A stretch of 64,000 bases of DNA from CAVVEC01 sp963770485 (GTDB lineage: Bacteria; Acidobacteriota; Terriglobia; Terriglobales; Acidobacteriaceae), in assembly GCA_963770485.1 (NCBI GenBank), contig CAVYPX010000011.1:248001-312000 (forward strand), read 5' to 3'. A model generated the notes under the pieces. The model was given only the letters and a program-made list of their open reading frames with translations. It had not been told where the DNA came from and made no database searches. Positions 1-8,639 of the stretch are shown piece by piece (the first letter of the stretch is position 1; each line of letters starts with the position of its first letter). The position numbers and the translations under genes are program-made.

Positions 1-211
1 AACGTGGCTTACGGATTTCGATGAAGGGAATCTCGATGACCTGGGCACCGAGTTCACGCAGCCCGGAAGAGAGAGCTCCGGCCTGATGAACCGGGCGACC
101 GACGAGGACGCGAAGGCCGGAGAGTAGCTGATTTCTTTTCTTCTTGCTTCGCGGGCCTGGACGGCCGAGGGCGCCCGTCCCCACACGAGCCGTGCCTTCA
201 CCGGACTTCAT
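1..211 (-). CDS. hemD: Uroporphyrinogen-III synthase, N-terminal part (runs off the window)
   Basis: Reading the minus strand from an ATG at 211 gives an open frame to the window edge (70 residues visible). After about 28 atypical, basic residues it reads LSGLRVLVGRPVHQAGALSS and then a strand-helix pattern, which is the classic start of HemD (closes hydroxymethylbilane to uroporphyrinogen III, haem/sirohaem branch). The start overlaps the hemC stop as ATGA (211-208), so translation is coupled to hemC. The odd N-terminal extension contains a palindromic repeat (159-187), so the ancestral start may lie further in. Partial gene; identity is supported mainly by the N-terminal motif and the hemA-hemC context. 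Confidence 0.8.
   Translation of the reverse strand, partial: MKSGEGTARVGTGALGRPGPRSKKKRNQLLSGLRVLVGRPVHQAGALSSGLRELGAQVIEIPFIEIRKPR
159..187 (-). repeat. Short palindromic repeat inside hemD coding sequence
   Basis: On the minus strand a GC-rich near-palindrome begins CGTGTGGGGACGGGCGCC and closes with GGCCGTCC. Nearly the same unit occurs inside mutS at 6355-6383, in the same orientation relative to the gene and in the same reading frame (R-V-x-T-G-A). The two differ by a few bases and one indel, so they look like copies of a small dispersed element that has been tolerated in coding DNA. Confidence 0.6.
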
Positions 212-1143
212 GGTTGTTGGGGCACGGCCATTCCCTGCCCGTAGACTGCTTCCAGGATGGCATCGCCACCGCGGCGCAGCAAGGCGTCGCCCACCGATTC
301 CCCAAGTTGTACCGGATCGGCGCCTTGCCGCGATTCGCGGAGAACCTTGGAGCCATCCGGATGCGCCACGATCGCGTCCAGATGCAGTCGGCCGTCGCGG
401 ACTGCGGCCAACGCACCAATCGGAACCTGACAGCCGCCGCCGAGTTTATTTAACAACGCCCGCTCGCAGGTTGTGGTCGCGCGTGCGGCGGCATCGTCCA
501 AAAACGCCAGATGTTGACGCGTCACGGAATCGCCGGCACGAATCTCGACGCCCAACGCCCCCTGCCCCGCCGCAGGACACATCACGTCAACGGGAATGAC
601 CTGCTTGATCAGTTCTGTTTTACCCAGCCGGTTCAGTCCCGCCGCCGCGAGAATAATGGCATCGTATTCGCCCGCTTCCAGCTTCCGCAGGCGCGTGTCC
701 ACATTGCCGCGCAGAGGGTGAATATCGAGATCAGGTCGCAAGGCTTTCAACTGCGCCTGGCGACGCAGGCTTGAGGTGCCGACTCGCGCCCGTTGTGGCA
801 ACTGCTCAATGCTTGCATACTTGCGGGAGCAGAATACGTCGCACGGATTCTCCCGTTTGGTGATCGCGGCAATCTCGAAGCCAAGGGGCAATTCGGTGGG
901 AAGATCCTTCAGGCTGTGGACGGCCAGATCCACGCGTCCCTCAGCCAGCGCATCTTCGATCTCCTTGGTAAACATGCCTTTGGTGCCTACCTTGGACAGA
1001 GCGACGTCGGTGATCTTGTCACCTGTGGTCTTGATGATTTCAATTTCGACTTGGTGGCCACGCTCACGCAACAGAGCGCTGACGTGGTTGGCCTGCCAGA
1101 GCGCGAGTTGCGATCCCCGGGAACCGATGCGCAGGCGGGCCAT
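208..1143 (-). CDS. hemC: Porphobilinogen deaminase (hydroxymethylbilane synthase)
   Basis: Polymerises four porphobilinogens into hydroxymethylbilane in the cytoplasm. All family signatures are visible: RIGSRGSQLALWQ at the start, LAVHSLKDLPTELP, VGTSSLRRQAQLKAL with the substrate-binding arginines, AAAGLNRLG, and the cofactor loop LGGGCQVPIGA whose Cys carries the dipyrromethane. About 311 aa, normal length. The ATG at 1143 is preferred to an upstream in-frame ATG at 1149 because it overlaps the hemA stop as TGATG and begins exactly at MARLRIGS. Third gene of the minus-strand ccsA-hemA-hemC-hemD run; ends in an ATGA overlap with hemD. Confidence 0.97.
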   Translation of the reverse strand: MARLRIGSRGSQLALWQANHVSALLRERGHQVEIEIIKTTGDKITDVALSKVGTKGMFTKEIEDALAEGRVDLAVHSLKDLPTELPLGFEIAAITKRENPCDVFCSRKYASIEQLPQRARVGTSSLRRQAQLKALRPDLDIHPLRGNVDTRLRKLEAGEYDAIILAAAGLNRLGKTELIKQVIPVDVMCPAAGQGALGVEIRAGDSVTRQHLAFLDDAAARATTTCERALLNKLGGGCQVPIGALAAVRDGRLHLDAIVAHPDGSKVLRESRQGADPVQLGESVGDALLRRGGDAILEAVYGQGMAVPQQP

Positions 1144-2471
1144 CAACACTGCCCTCCGGGCTGCCCGCCGGATTTCGCCGCCTTCTTTTCCTTATCTTGC
1201 TTTTCTTTACCCTGGAGACCCTGAAGATTGAACAGGCGGCGGACGATCTCGACCACCGTGGTCGCCTCGGCCTCGCGGGCCGCGGTTTTCAGCGTCGTCA
1301 CCGGGGTGTGCATGATCTTGTTTACGATACCGCGAGTCAGGGCTTCAACCGCGAGTTCCTGTTCCGGCGACAACGCGCCCAGGCGGCCACGCACGCGGTC
1401 AATTTCGGCCTGGCGGATGGTTTCCAAATGATCTTGCAAGGAGACGATGGTAGGTACGACATCCAGCGTCTGCAGACGGGCCTGAAAGCGCGCCACTTCA
1501 TCGTTGATGATGGTGTCAGCATGCTCAGCCTCTTTTCTGCGATCGGCGACGTGCGAAGCCACGGCCTGCTGCAGATCGTCAATGTCGTACACAAAGATGC
1601 CGTCCACTTTGTTCATCTCCGGATCGACATCTCGCGGAACCGCAATGTCGATGAAGAACATGGGACGGTTCTTGCGCCGGCTGAGGAAAAGCTCGCCATG
1701 CTCGCGACGGAAAATCGCATGCGGAGCGCCGGTCGAGGTGATGACAATGTCGGCGCGATCGCAGGTTTCGTAAAGCCGGCTGAACTCAATCGCCTGGCCG
1801 TTGAATTTCTGAGCCAGCCCGATGGCCCGGTCGTAGGTGCGATTGGCCACGAAGATTGACGCCGCGCCGTGCGCCAACAGATGACGGGCGGCAAGTTCGG
1901 TCATCTTGCCCGCTCCCACCAGATACACGTGCTTTCCCGCAAGAGATCCAAAAATCTTTTTGGCCAGTTCGACGGCAACCGATGCAACCGACACCGCCGA
2001 TGATCCGACCGCGGTCTCGGTGCGAACCCGTTTCGCGACGGCAAAGGCGCGGGTCAGCAGTTGGTCGAGTTGGGAATTCACCGCTCCAACAGCGCGCGCC
2101 GTGGCGTAAGCCTCCTTGACCTGGCCCAGAATCTGCGCCTCGCCCACAACCATGGAGTCGAGGCTGGCAGTCACACGGAACAAATGACGGACTGCATCTT
2201 GCTCGCGATATTCGTACAGATGGGGATCGATGACCGAGCGCTCCATGTGGAAATAGTCGCTGAGAAATGCGCGCAGGTCGGAGCCGCCGTTCTTGCATCG
2301 CGCGACGAGTTCCACGCGATTACAGGTGCTTAAGATCAGCCCTTCCTCAACCCCGGGATGCTGTGTAAAGCACCGCAGAGCTTCGGGCAGACGGGATTCC
2401 GGGATCGCGAGCCGCTCCCGCACTTCGACCGGCGCACTCTTATGATTGACGCCGATGAGATGGAACGTCAT
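1143..2471 (-). CDS. hemA: Glutamyl-tRNA reductase
   Basis: First committed step of C5-pathway tetrapyrrole synthesis: reduces glutamyl-tRNA(Glu) to glutamate-1-semialdehyde with NADPH. The protein starts MTFHLIGVNHKSAPVEVRE and shows the catalytic cysteine in STCNRVELV, GEAQILGQVKEAY, and the Rossmann glycine motif YLVGAGKM; the C-terminal helical dimerisation segment is present. About 442 aa, typical. The frame is open further upstream, but the ATG at 2471 gives the canonical N-terminus and overlaps the ccsA/hemX stop as ATGA, so translation is coupled. A short K/G-rich tail follows the last helix. Confidence 0.96.
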   Translation of the reverse strand: MTFHLIGVNHKSAPVEVRERLAIPESRLPEALRCFTQHPGVEEGLILSTCNRVELVARCKNGGSDLRAFLSDYFHMERSVIDPHLYEYREQDAVRHLFRVTASLDSMVVGEAQILGQVKEAYATARAVGAVNSQLDQLLTRAFAVAKRVRTETAVGSSAVSVASVAVELAKKIFGSLAGKHVYLVGAGKMTELAARHLLAHGAASIFVANRTYDRAIGLAQKFNGQAIEFSRLYETCDRADIVITSTGAPHAIFRREHGELFLSRRKNRPMFFIDIAVPRDVDPEMNKVDGIFVYDIDDLQQAVASHVADRRKEAEHADTIINDEVARFQARLQTLDVVPTIVSLQDHLETIRQAEIDRVRGRLGALSPEQELAVEALTRGIVNKIMHTPVTTLKTAAREAEATTVVEIVRRLFNLQGLQGKEKQDKEKKAAKSGGQPGGQC

Positions 2472-3283
2472 GACTGTGCGAACCTGTGAATGGTGCTGAA
2501 ATAATTGGCCGCCCATGCGACCACAGCCGCGGCAAACGCTCCCGCAGCGAGATAGGCAGCGCGGCGGCCGCGCCATCCTGCAGTCCAGCGCGTGTACAGC
2601 AGGATCAGGTAAACGGCCCACATCAGGATCGAAAGCAGAATCTTGGGATCGAGAAGATTTACTCGCCCGTACGTCGCCTGCGCCACGACCGTGCCAGCAA
2701 TCAAGCCCAGTGTCATGAAGGGAAAACCGAGCAACAGCGAGCGGAAGCCGATTTCGTCGATCACCTCGAGCGCGGGAAGACGGGAGAGAATTCCGCCCGG
2801 CTTTTTGGACTTGAGCGAGCGTTCCTGAATCAGGTAGAGCAGGCTGGCGCCAAAACTAAGAATCAGCGCCGCATAACCTGTAAAGATCAGCGCAATGTGC
2901 GCGAGCAGCCAACCCTTGTGCAAGCCCGGCGAGGTAAGCAGAAACGGCGCCTGACCGGTGGCGGCGATGAACGTCAGCAGAAAAACCAAAGGAAAAATGA
3001 CTATGCCAGGAGAAGTCGTCTGATACACCAGATACACGAGCATGAAAACAACCATGACCAGAAAGCCCAGAACTGACTCGGCATTGTGGATCGAAGTCAG
3101 CGTAACCTGGCCGGAGATCAGGAAAGCGTCGGTCAGCGAAACGAAATGGAACACCATTCCTAAGTAGGCCGCGTGCAGGGCAACGCGGTTCAGCAAGTCG
3201 CTGGTGCGGGTTAGAGCCACTAGAGCGTACAACAGGCCCACGGCATAACAACCCAGCGCGACTCGCAACCAAAGTATTGGCAT
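2468..3283 (-). CDS. ccsA: Cytochrome c assembly / HemX-type integral membrane protein
   Basis: 271 aa with about eight hydrophobic spans covering most of the length, beginning MPILWLRVALGCYAVGLLYA. It belongs to the CcsA/CcmC/HemX superfamily; a conserved aromatic stretch around GWLLAHIALIFTGYAAL corresponds to the haem-handling region, though the classic WGxxWxWD box of CcsA is degenerate. Being first in a run with hemA-hemC-hemD favours a HemX-like role (modulating GluTR level) or haem export for cytochrome c maturation; the sequence does not decide between them. Overlaps hemA by four bases (ATGA). Confidence 0.8.
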   Translation of the reverse strand: MPILWLRVALGCYAVGLLYALVALTRTSDLLNRVALHAAYLGMVFHFVSLTDAFLISGQVTLTSIHNAESVLGFLVMVVFMLVYLVYQTTSPGIVIFPLVFLLTFIAATGQAPFLLTSPGLHKGWLLAHIALIFTGYAALILSFGASLLYLIQERSLKSKKPGGILSRLPALEVIDEIGFRSLLLGFPFMTLGLIAGTVVAQATYGRVNLLDPKILLSILMWAVYLILLYTRWTAGWRGRRAAYLAAGAFAAAVVAWAANYFSTIHRFAQS

Positions 3284-3335
3284 AAATCTATTTGTTTCCC
3301 CGCTTCGGGCTTCCGAATCCTCCCCCGCTGAGATG

Positions 3336-3341
3336 ATTATA
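3336..3341 (-). promoter_or_regulatory. Putative -10 element of the ccsA-hemACD operon
   Basis: The minus strand reads a perfect TATAAT here, 53 nt before the ccsA start at 3283, in the 256-nt gap shared with the divergent gene at 3540. No good -35 is seen at 16-18 nt spacing. The rest of the 3284-3539 gap holds no ORF I support; CATAAT at 3517-3522 could serve the rightward gene. Confidence 0.4.
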
Positions 3342-3539
3342 GTCTGCCTCGTTGCTGGGGCAGGGGGCAGCAGGTGTTATCACAGAACGATGTGACGTAG
3401 ATCACACGGCTTCGCTGCGGGAAGGTCAGACTAAAACCCGATCTAGGCGTCGCGCCCGGGCGCAGGCCGATCCCAAATCCACACTTGCGCTCCGTCGCAT
3501 TGCGTGAGAGATGGGGCATAATGAGGCGAAGAGAAACCA

Positions 3540-4073
3540 ATGGAGACGGACGAGTCTGAAAGCGTCGCGCGATGGCTAGCCGCGGCAGCGTCGCTGATCG
3601 TGGGCAGTCTTTTCTTTGCGTTATGGTTCTGGCTGCTGCCGGGATGGCTCGGCCTCCGAGTGAACGCCGCCGCCGCGCGTTGGCGATGGCTCGCGGCGGT
3701 TCCGTCGGCGCTTGGATTCGCGGTGGCGCTACGCTGCATCTGGGACTTCGGGTGGACGGGACGCGGCACCCCAGCGCCCATGGCTCCGCCGCAGCGATTG
3801 GTGGTCACGGGTTTCTACCGCTACGTGCGAAACCCGATGTATGTAGGCTTTGCAGCCGGATGGATTGGGCTCTGGATCGTGTTCGGACACGCCAACCTGC
3901 GAGTGATGGCGTGGGTGGCCGCCGTTGCGCTCGGCGTACATTTGTTTGTGGTTTTCTATGAGGAGCCAACTTTGCGCAACAAGTTCGGGACAGACTACGA
4001 AGAATATTGCCGGAACGTTCGTCGTTGGTGGCCGCGGCTGCGAGCCTGGAACCGATCGCCGGGAGAAAACTAA
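3540..4073 (+). CDS. Isoprenylcysteine carboxyl methyltransferase-like membrane protein
   Basis: 177 aa, four hydrophobic segments. The C-terminal half carries the ICMT/phospholipid methyltransferase signature: VVTGFYRYVRNPMYVG, then after two spans FYEEPTLRNKFGTDYEEYC and a basic tail (RRWWPR). Members methylate lipids or other membrane-embedded substrates using SAM bound between the NPMY segment and the EEPxL segment. The substrate cannot be read from the sequence. A modest GAAGAG ribosome-binding site lies about 7 nt before the ATG. Stands alone, divergent from the haem operon. Confidence 0.82.
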   Translation: METDESESVARWLAAAASLIVGSLFFALWFWLLPGWLGLRVNAAAARWRWLAAVPSALGFAVALRCIWDFGWTGRGTPAPMAPPQRLVVTGFYRYVRNPMYVGFAAGWIGLWIVFGHANLRVMAWVAAVALGVHLFVVFYEEPTLRNKFGTDYEEYCRNVRRWWPRLRAWNRSPGEN

Positions 4074-4097
4074 CCACGGAGGACTACTGCTGCCGTG

Positions 4098-4155
4098 CGA
4101 AGCCGCTGAAAAAGCAGGTCCCTCCACTCCGCTTCGCTTCGGTCGGGATGACAAA
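4098..4155. repeat. Half-copy of a dispersed intergenic repeat
   Basis: The gap 4074-4184 contains GAAGCCGCTGAAAAAGCAGG and a CTCCACTCCGCTTCGCTTCG...CGGGATGACA stretch that resembles the right arm of the long palindromes at 14469-14730 and 19336-19465. Only one arm is visible here. Confidence 0.4.
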
Positions 4156-4184
4156 ACCAGGCGTAGAATCTCAGACTCAGCACC

Positions 4185-4547
4185 CTAGGCTACTCCCAGC
4201 GTGCTGAGCAGTTGCTCGAGCGTGCCTGGGTCGACGGCGAGGCGGCGTCCGTCAGTCATCAGGTTTTCGATTTCATCGAAAGCCTGGAACAGGCGCATCT
4301 TGACCGCGCCATACTGTTCGGCCTCGGTGAGGCTGCGACCATGCTTGGCTGCCCATTCCCGCAGGGCTTCGTCGGTGAGGAAAACGCTAACTGCGAACGT
4401 GGTCTTGCGGTCGGAAGTCACATCGAAGATGTATTCGGTCGCGGGACCATCATGAGCATCCGCCAAAGCTGTGCGCTTGCCGACAAAGTAATACTGGTAG
4501 ACGTATCCCTGGCCTCCGGTGTAGGTCTTCATGCGGCGGAGCGTCAT
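4185..4547 (-). CDS. Hypothetical protein
   Basis: About 120 aa (MTLRRMKTYTGGQGYVYQYY...). I do not recognise the family. It shows a beta-rich N-terminal half with alternating aromatic residues (YTGGQGYVYQYYFVGKR), a central strand-turn segment (EYIFDVTSDRKTTFAVSVFL) and two C-terminal helices ending LEQLLSTLGVA. No signal peptide or membrane span. The frame is open to 4616, but that extension translates low-complexity repeat DNA, so the ATG at 4547 (or 4532) is preferred; neither has a clear Shine-Dalgarno. Located between the GalT-like gene and the methyltransferase, convergent with the latter. Confidence 0.6.
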   Translation of the reverse strand: MTLRRMKTYTGGQGYVYQYYFVGKRTALADAHDGPATEYIFDVTSDRKTTFAVSVFLTDEALREWAAKHGRSLTEAEQYGAVKMRLFQAFDEIENLMTDGRRLAVDPGTLEQLLSTLGVA

Positions 4548-4679
4548 AAAATCAGTCGTTGGCCGTTCGTCGTTGGTCCTTCGTCGCTCGCCAACCGAAC
4601 GTTCGTGGCGGATCATCGGCCCTCAGCCCGATACTGGCTGTCGAAAATCTCGCGAATGACGAACGACCGACGACGGTTC

Positions 4680-5675
4680 TTACCCTTCGACCCTTGCGTC
4701 CCGCAGTCGCTTGACGGCGGTTTCCGAGGCCAGCGGGGAATAGTAAACCTCCTTGAACGTGTAAGACTTCGCCTTGGAGGCGAGGATGGGCAGAATCTCG
4801 ATGTGCCAATGGTAGTCCTCGTCGATGGTCTTCCAATAGCCCAGGTTCCCGGAGCGGTGCAGGCTGTTGGGCGAGGTGTGCAGCACCAGATGGAAATCCT
4901 CCGTAATGGTGCGAATCCGCTGCAGAGTGCGTCGCAGAAGCGCGCCTAAGTCGCGCATCATCCCCGGGCGATTGAGGCCCATGCGTTCGAAAGCAGCTTC
5001 GTGGGTGCGCGGCAGAATCCAGGTTTCGTAAGGAACACGGGGCGCGTAGGGGCACAGCGCCAGAAAGTCGCCGCGCACCTCCAGCACACGCTGGTCTTGC
5101 TTGATTTCCTGGGAAATAATGTCACAGAAGACACAACGTTCCTTCTGGCCGAAATATTCGCGGCCCGCGCGCAACTCATAGAGCACACGGCGCGGCACAA
5201 AGGTGGTGGCGGTAATCTGCGACGTGGGGTGCTCAAATTCCTGTCCGGCGTTGTTCCCATGGTCCTTGAAAATGCTGACGTACTTGAGGCGGTCGTCACG
5301 CTTGAGATCCTGAATCCGTTGCGCGGCCAGCAACAGGAACTGTTCGATCTCAACATCGCTGGCCTTCCATAAATGCCGGTCGTGGCGCGGGTTTTCCACC
5401 AGCACTTCATGCGCACCCACGGGCCGCATACGGTCGTAGATGCCGTCCCCGCGACGGGAGGCCTCGCCTTCGACGTGGTACAAAGCTGCAGGATGGACGA
5501 CGGAACGCGCCGACCAGGGAAGGCCCGCGACTCCAGACATGTTTGAGATGAGCTGCGGCGGCTGGGGCGCATCAGGACAGAAGTTGCAAAACGCAGTTTC
5601 ACGCGGCGCGCTGTCGGGGTCATCGTCGCCGGTGATGACCCAGGAACGAGTAATCGGATCCTTGCGAAGGTCCAT
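4680..5675 (-). CDS. Galactose-1-phosphate uridylyltransferase-like (HIT superfamily) protein, atypical active site
   Basis: About 331 aa starting MDLRKDPITRSWVITGDD. Two CxxC pairs (FCNFCPD and CVFCDI) look like zinc ligands, VENPRHD and a C-terminal DYHWHIEILP match GalT-type nucleotidyltransferases, which transfer a nucleotide between sugar phosphates through a histidine intermediate. In GalT the nucleophile is the second His of HPHxQ. Here the equivalent block reads EFEHPTSQITAT, so Thr replaces that His. Either the protein is inactive, uses another residue, or belongs to a subfamily of different specificity. Divergent from mutS; the ATG at 5675 gives the canonical N-terminus, earlier in-frame starts do not. 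Confidence 0.75.
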   Translation of the reverse strand: MDLRKDPITRSWVITGDDDPDSAPRETAFCNFCPDAPQPPQLISNMSGVAGLPWSARSVVHPAALYHVEGEASRRGDGIYDRMRPVGAHEVLVENPRHDRHLWKASDVEIEQFLLLAAQRIQDLKRDDRLKYVSIFKDHGNNAGQEFEHPTSQITATTFVPRRVLYELRAGREYFGQKERCVFCDIISQEIKQDQRVLEVRGDFLALCPYAPRVPYETWILPRTHEAAFERMGLNRPGMMRDLGALLRRTLQRIRTITEDFHLVLHTSPNSLHRSGNLGYWKTIDEDYHWHIEILPILASKAKSYTFKEVYYSPLASETAVKRLRDARVEG

Positions 5676-5743
5676 GCATAAGGAGACCACCCCAGGCGGA
5701 ACCGAGTCAACTGTGATTTCCACCGCAGGCATGGAGATGGCGG

Positions 5744-5754
5744 TTTGTTATAAT
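5744..5754 (+). promoter_or_regulatory. Extended -10 promoter of mutS
   Basis: TGTTATAAT: a perfect TATAAT at 5749-5754 with the TGn extension. Transcription would start near 5761, giving a leader of roughly 15 nt before the mutS ATG at 5776, with no strong ribosome-binding site. Confidence 0.5.
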
Positions 5755-5775
5755 CCGCGCACGAAGCCGCCTGAG

Positions 5776-8449
5776 ATGACCGAGCCGTCCACGCCGTTGA
5801 TGCGGCAGTACGCCGCCATCAAGAAGGAACATCCCACGGCATTGTTGTTTTTCCGGCTGGGAGATTTTTACGAATTGTTCTTCGACGATGCCGTCTTAGC
5901 CGCGCGTGAGTTGCAGATCACGCTGACCAGCCGCAATAAGGAAAAGGGAATCGCAGTCCCCATGTGCGGTGTACCCTACCACGCGGCCGAAGGCTACATT
6001 TCCAAACTCATCCGCAAAGGATTCAAGGTCGCCATCTGCGAGCAGATGGAGGACCCACGCCTGGCCAAGAAGCTGGTGCGGCGCCAAGTCACCCGGGTGG
6101 TCACGCCGGGAACGGCCGCGGATTCGACGCTCAGTTCCGAAGAGAATAACTTCCTGGCGGCTTTGGCCCAAACCGGCGACCGGGTGGGATTTGCGGCTCT
6201 GGATCTTTCGACCGGCGAGTTTCGCGCCACCGAGTTTCACGGCGACGATGCGGCGCGGCGGGTGCAGGAAGAACTGCAGCAATTGAAGCCGAAGGAGCTT
6301 TTGTATGGCTCGGCTGCACCGCTGTTTGACCGACCACATCGTCCGGGAATGGATCGTGTGGCGACGGGCGCCTCGCCCGTCCCAGCCGCTCAGCGAGCGG
6401 CAGCCTTTGGGTCGAGCTTTGCCGAGACGCCACTGGATGACTGGATCTTCGCGCCGGATCATGCGATCCCGCTGCTGGAAAATCATTTCGGCGTTCTCTC
6501 CCTGGAGGGCTTTGGGCTCGCGGGCAAACCGGCAGCAGCTTCGGCGGCGGGCGCGATTCTTTACTACGTCCGTTCCACGCAGCGTGGAACCCTGGACCAT
6601 GTGGATCGCATCGGCTTCTACGAACGGCAGAACTGTTTGGTGCTCGATGCGGTAACGGTGCGCAACCTGGAATTGATCGAGCCGCTGTTTGCCGGAACCG
6701 AAGTGGGAGTAACCCTGTTCCGTTCCATCGACGCTACCGTCACCCCCATGGGCAAACGCCTGCTGCGCTCGTGGATGCTGCGGCCTTCGACCGAAACAAC
6801 GCAGATCAATGCGCGACTTGATGCGGTCGAAGCCCAGGTGGAAGATACTGTGGCGCGCGAGGAATTGCGGCGGGCGCTGGACGGAATCCTGGATTTGGAG
6901 CGCCTGCTGAGCCGGGTGACATTGGAAACGGCAAATCCCCGCGATGTGCTTGCCCTGGCGGCATCGTTAAGGAAAATTCCGGCGTTGCGGAGCGCGCTGG
7001 GCCGCTTTGCGGCGGACCGGCTGAAGGCCTTGCAGGAATCAGTGGACGAACTGGGCGATCTGAGAGAACAGATTGACAAGACGATTGTCGCCGAGCCACC
7101 GATTTCGCTGGCGGATGGTGGCGTGATTCAGAGCGGCGTAGACAAAGAATTAGATGAACTGCGCGATCTGAGCCGCAACAGCAAGCAATTCCTGGCGCAG
7201 ATCGAGCAACGGGAGCGGCAGCGCACCGGGATCGGATCGCTGAAAGTTAAGTTCAATTCTATTTTTGGCTATTACTTAGAAATTTCCAAACCCAATTTGC
7301 ACCTGGTCCCGCCGGACTACGAGCGCAAGCAGACCCTGGTTAACGCGGAGCGCTTTACCACCGCGGAGTTAAAGGAATACGAGTCGAAAATTCTTGATGC
7401 GCAGGAAAAGATCGTCGACATCGAGCGGCGGTTGTTTGCGGAGCTGCGCTCGGCGATTGCTGCTGAAGCTCGGCGCATCCGGCAGACTGCGCTGGCATTG
7501 GCCGAGGTAGATGTGCTGGCGGCGCTGGCACACATCGCGGCCCTGCGCAATTACTGCCGGCCGAAACTTCGATGAGACGCCGGACATTGAGATCATCGGG
7601 GGAAGGCATCCGGTCATCGAGCAACAAGAATTGGCGGGCGGCAGCGAACGATTCGTGCCGAATGACTTGTTTCTCAATTCGACCACTCACACGGTTTTAA
7701 TTCTTACCGGTCCGAACATGGGTGGGAAGTCCACGTACCTGCGGCAGGCGGCACTGATCGTGATTCTGGCGCAGATGGGGTCGTTCGTACCCGCAGCTTC
7801 GGCACGCCTGGGCGTGGTGGACCGCGTGTTCACCAGAATCGGAGCCAGCGACAACCTGGCGCGTGGGCGTTCGACTTTCATGGTTGAGATGACGGAGACA
7901 GCGGCCATTCTGCACACGGCGACGTCGCGGTCGTTGATCCTGCTCGACGAAGTGGGGCGCGGCACGGCCACGTACGACGGGCTCGCCATCGCTTGGGCCG
8001 CAGTCGAATACATTCATGCCCGCACTCGGGCAAAAACGCTTTTTGCCACGCACTACTTTGAGCTGACCGAACTGGCCGACCGGCTTTCGGGAGTAAAGAA
8101 TTATCACGTGTCGGTGAAGGAGACTGGAGGCGGAATCGTATTTCTGCGCAAGGTGGAACCCGGCGCGGCCGACCGCAGCTATGGAATTGAAGTCGCGAAG
8201 CTCGCAGGATTGCCGAACGAAGTGGTTGAGCGGGCGCGTGAGGTGCTGGCCGAGCATGAGAGTGCGGAGCAACGCGTGACCGACCAGTTAGCCAGCGACG
8301 AGTTGCGCCCGCGTCCACCGGCTCAATTGACGATCTTTACGCCACTTTCGCAACCGGTGTTGGAAAAACTGCGCGAGGTGGATTTGAATCGTTTGACGCC
8401 GCTGGAGGCGCTGAATCTGTTGGCGGAATTGAAGAAGCAGGTGGAGTAG
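5776..8449 (+). CDS. mutS: DNA mismatch repair protein MutS, interrupted by a +1 frameshift
   Basis: Start MTEPSTPLMRQYAAIKKEHP at 5776; mismatch-reading FYE motif in GDFYELFFDDA; clamp/lever regions follow. The first frame ends at a TGA at 7573-7575 after ...NYCRPKLR; the continuation is one base ahead: (F)DETPDIEIIGGRHPVIEQQ, Walker A TGPNMGGKSTYLRQ, Walker B LILLDEVGRGTATYDG, and the C-terminal helix-turn-helix to 8449. Removing one base in the CCGAAACTTC stretch (7561-7571) restores a normal-length MutS of about 890 aa. Everything else is intact, so a consensus error or a very recent mutation is likeliest. A palindromic repeat is embedded at 6355-6383 between domains. Confidence 0.9.
6355..6383 (+). 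repeat. Short palindromic repeat inside mutS coding sequence
   Basis: CGTGTGGCGACGGGCGCC followed by TCGCCCGTCCC: a perfect GACGGGCG/CGCCCGTC hairpin. It translates to RVATGASPVP, a segment that looks inserted between conserved MutS blocks. Near-identical to the element in hemD at 159-187. Confidence 0.65.
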
Positions 8450-8452
8450 GGG

Positions 8453-8624
8453 TCTAGGAGTCAGGAGTCAGGAGTCAGGGGTCAGGAGTCGGGAGTCAGT
8501 AATTGGATTTCAAGAATCACGACTAATTTGCCTTAGTCACAGTCTGGCGAAGCTGCGGGCCCATAACGACATTCGCTGACTCCTGACTCCTGACCCCTGA
8601 CTCCTGACTACTGACTCCTGGCTA
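8453..8624. repeat. Inverted arrays of a GGAGTCA heptamer
   Basis: The mutS-nagZ gap contains about six consecutive heptamers of GGAGTCA type (8453-8504: AGGAGTCAGGAGTCAGGAG and variants) and, about 75 nt on, the complementary array (8576-8624: TGACTCCTGACTCCTGACC). The two arrays could pair into one long hairpin just before nagZ. A third, shorter array lies at 13654-13692. Confidence 0.8.
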
Positions 8625-8639
8625 CTATTCACCAGGACT

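Noticed and set aside
4958..5710. A 250-aa open frame on the minus strand overlapping the GalT-like gene in another frame
   Set aside because: Composition is Arg/Ser/Pro-rich shadow of the GC-rich gene; no motif, no ribosome-binding site.
7555..7575. Programmed +1 frameshifting in mutS
   Set aside because: CTT precedes the shift but the next codon is CGA, not a stop, and no stimulating element is evident; an indel is simpler.
8453..8624. Short regular repeats that might suggest a CRISPR array
   Set aside because: The units are contiguous 7-mers without spacers, and no cas genes are present.
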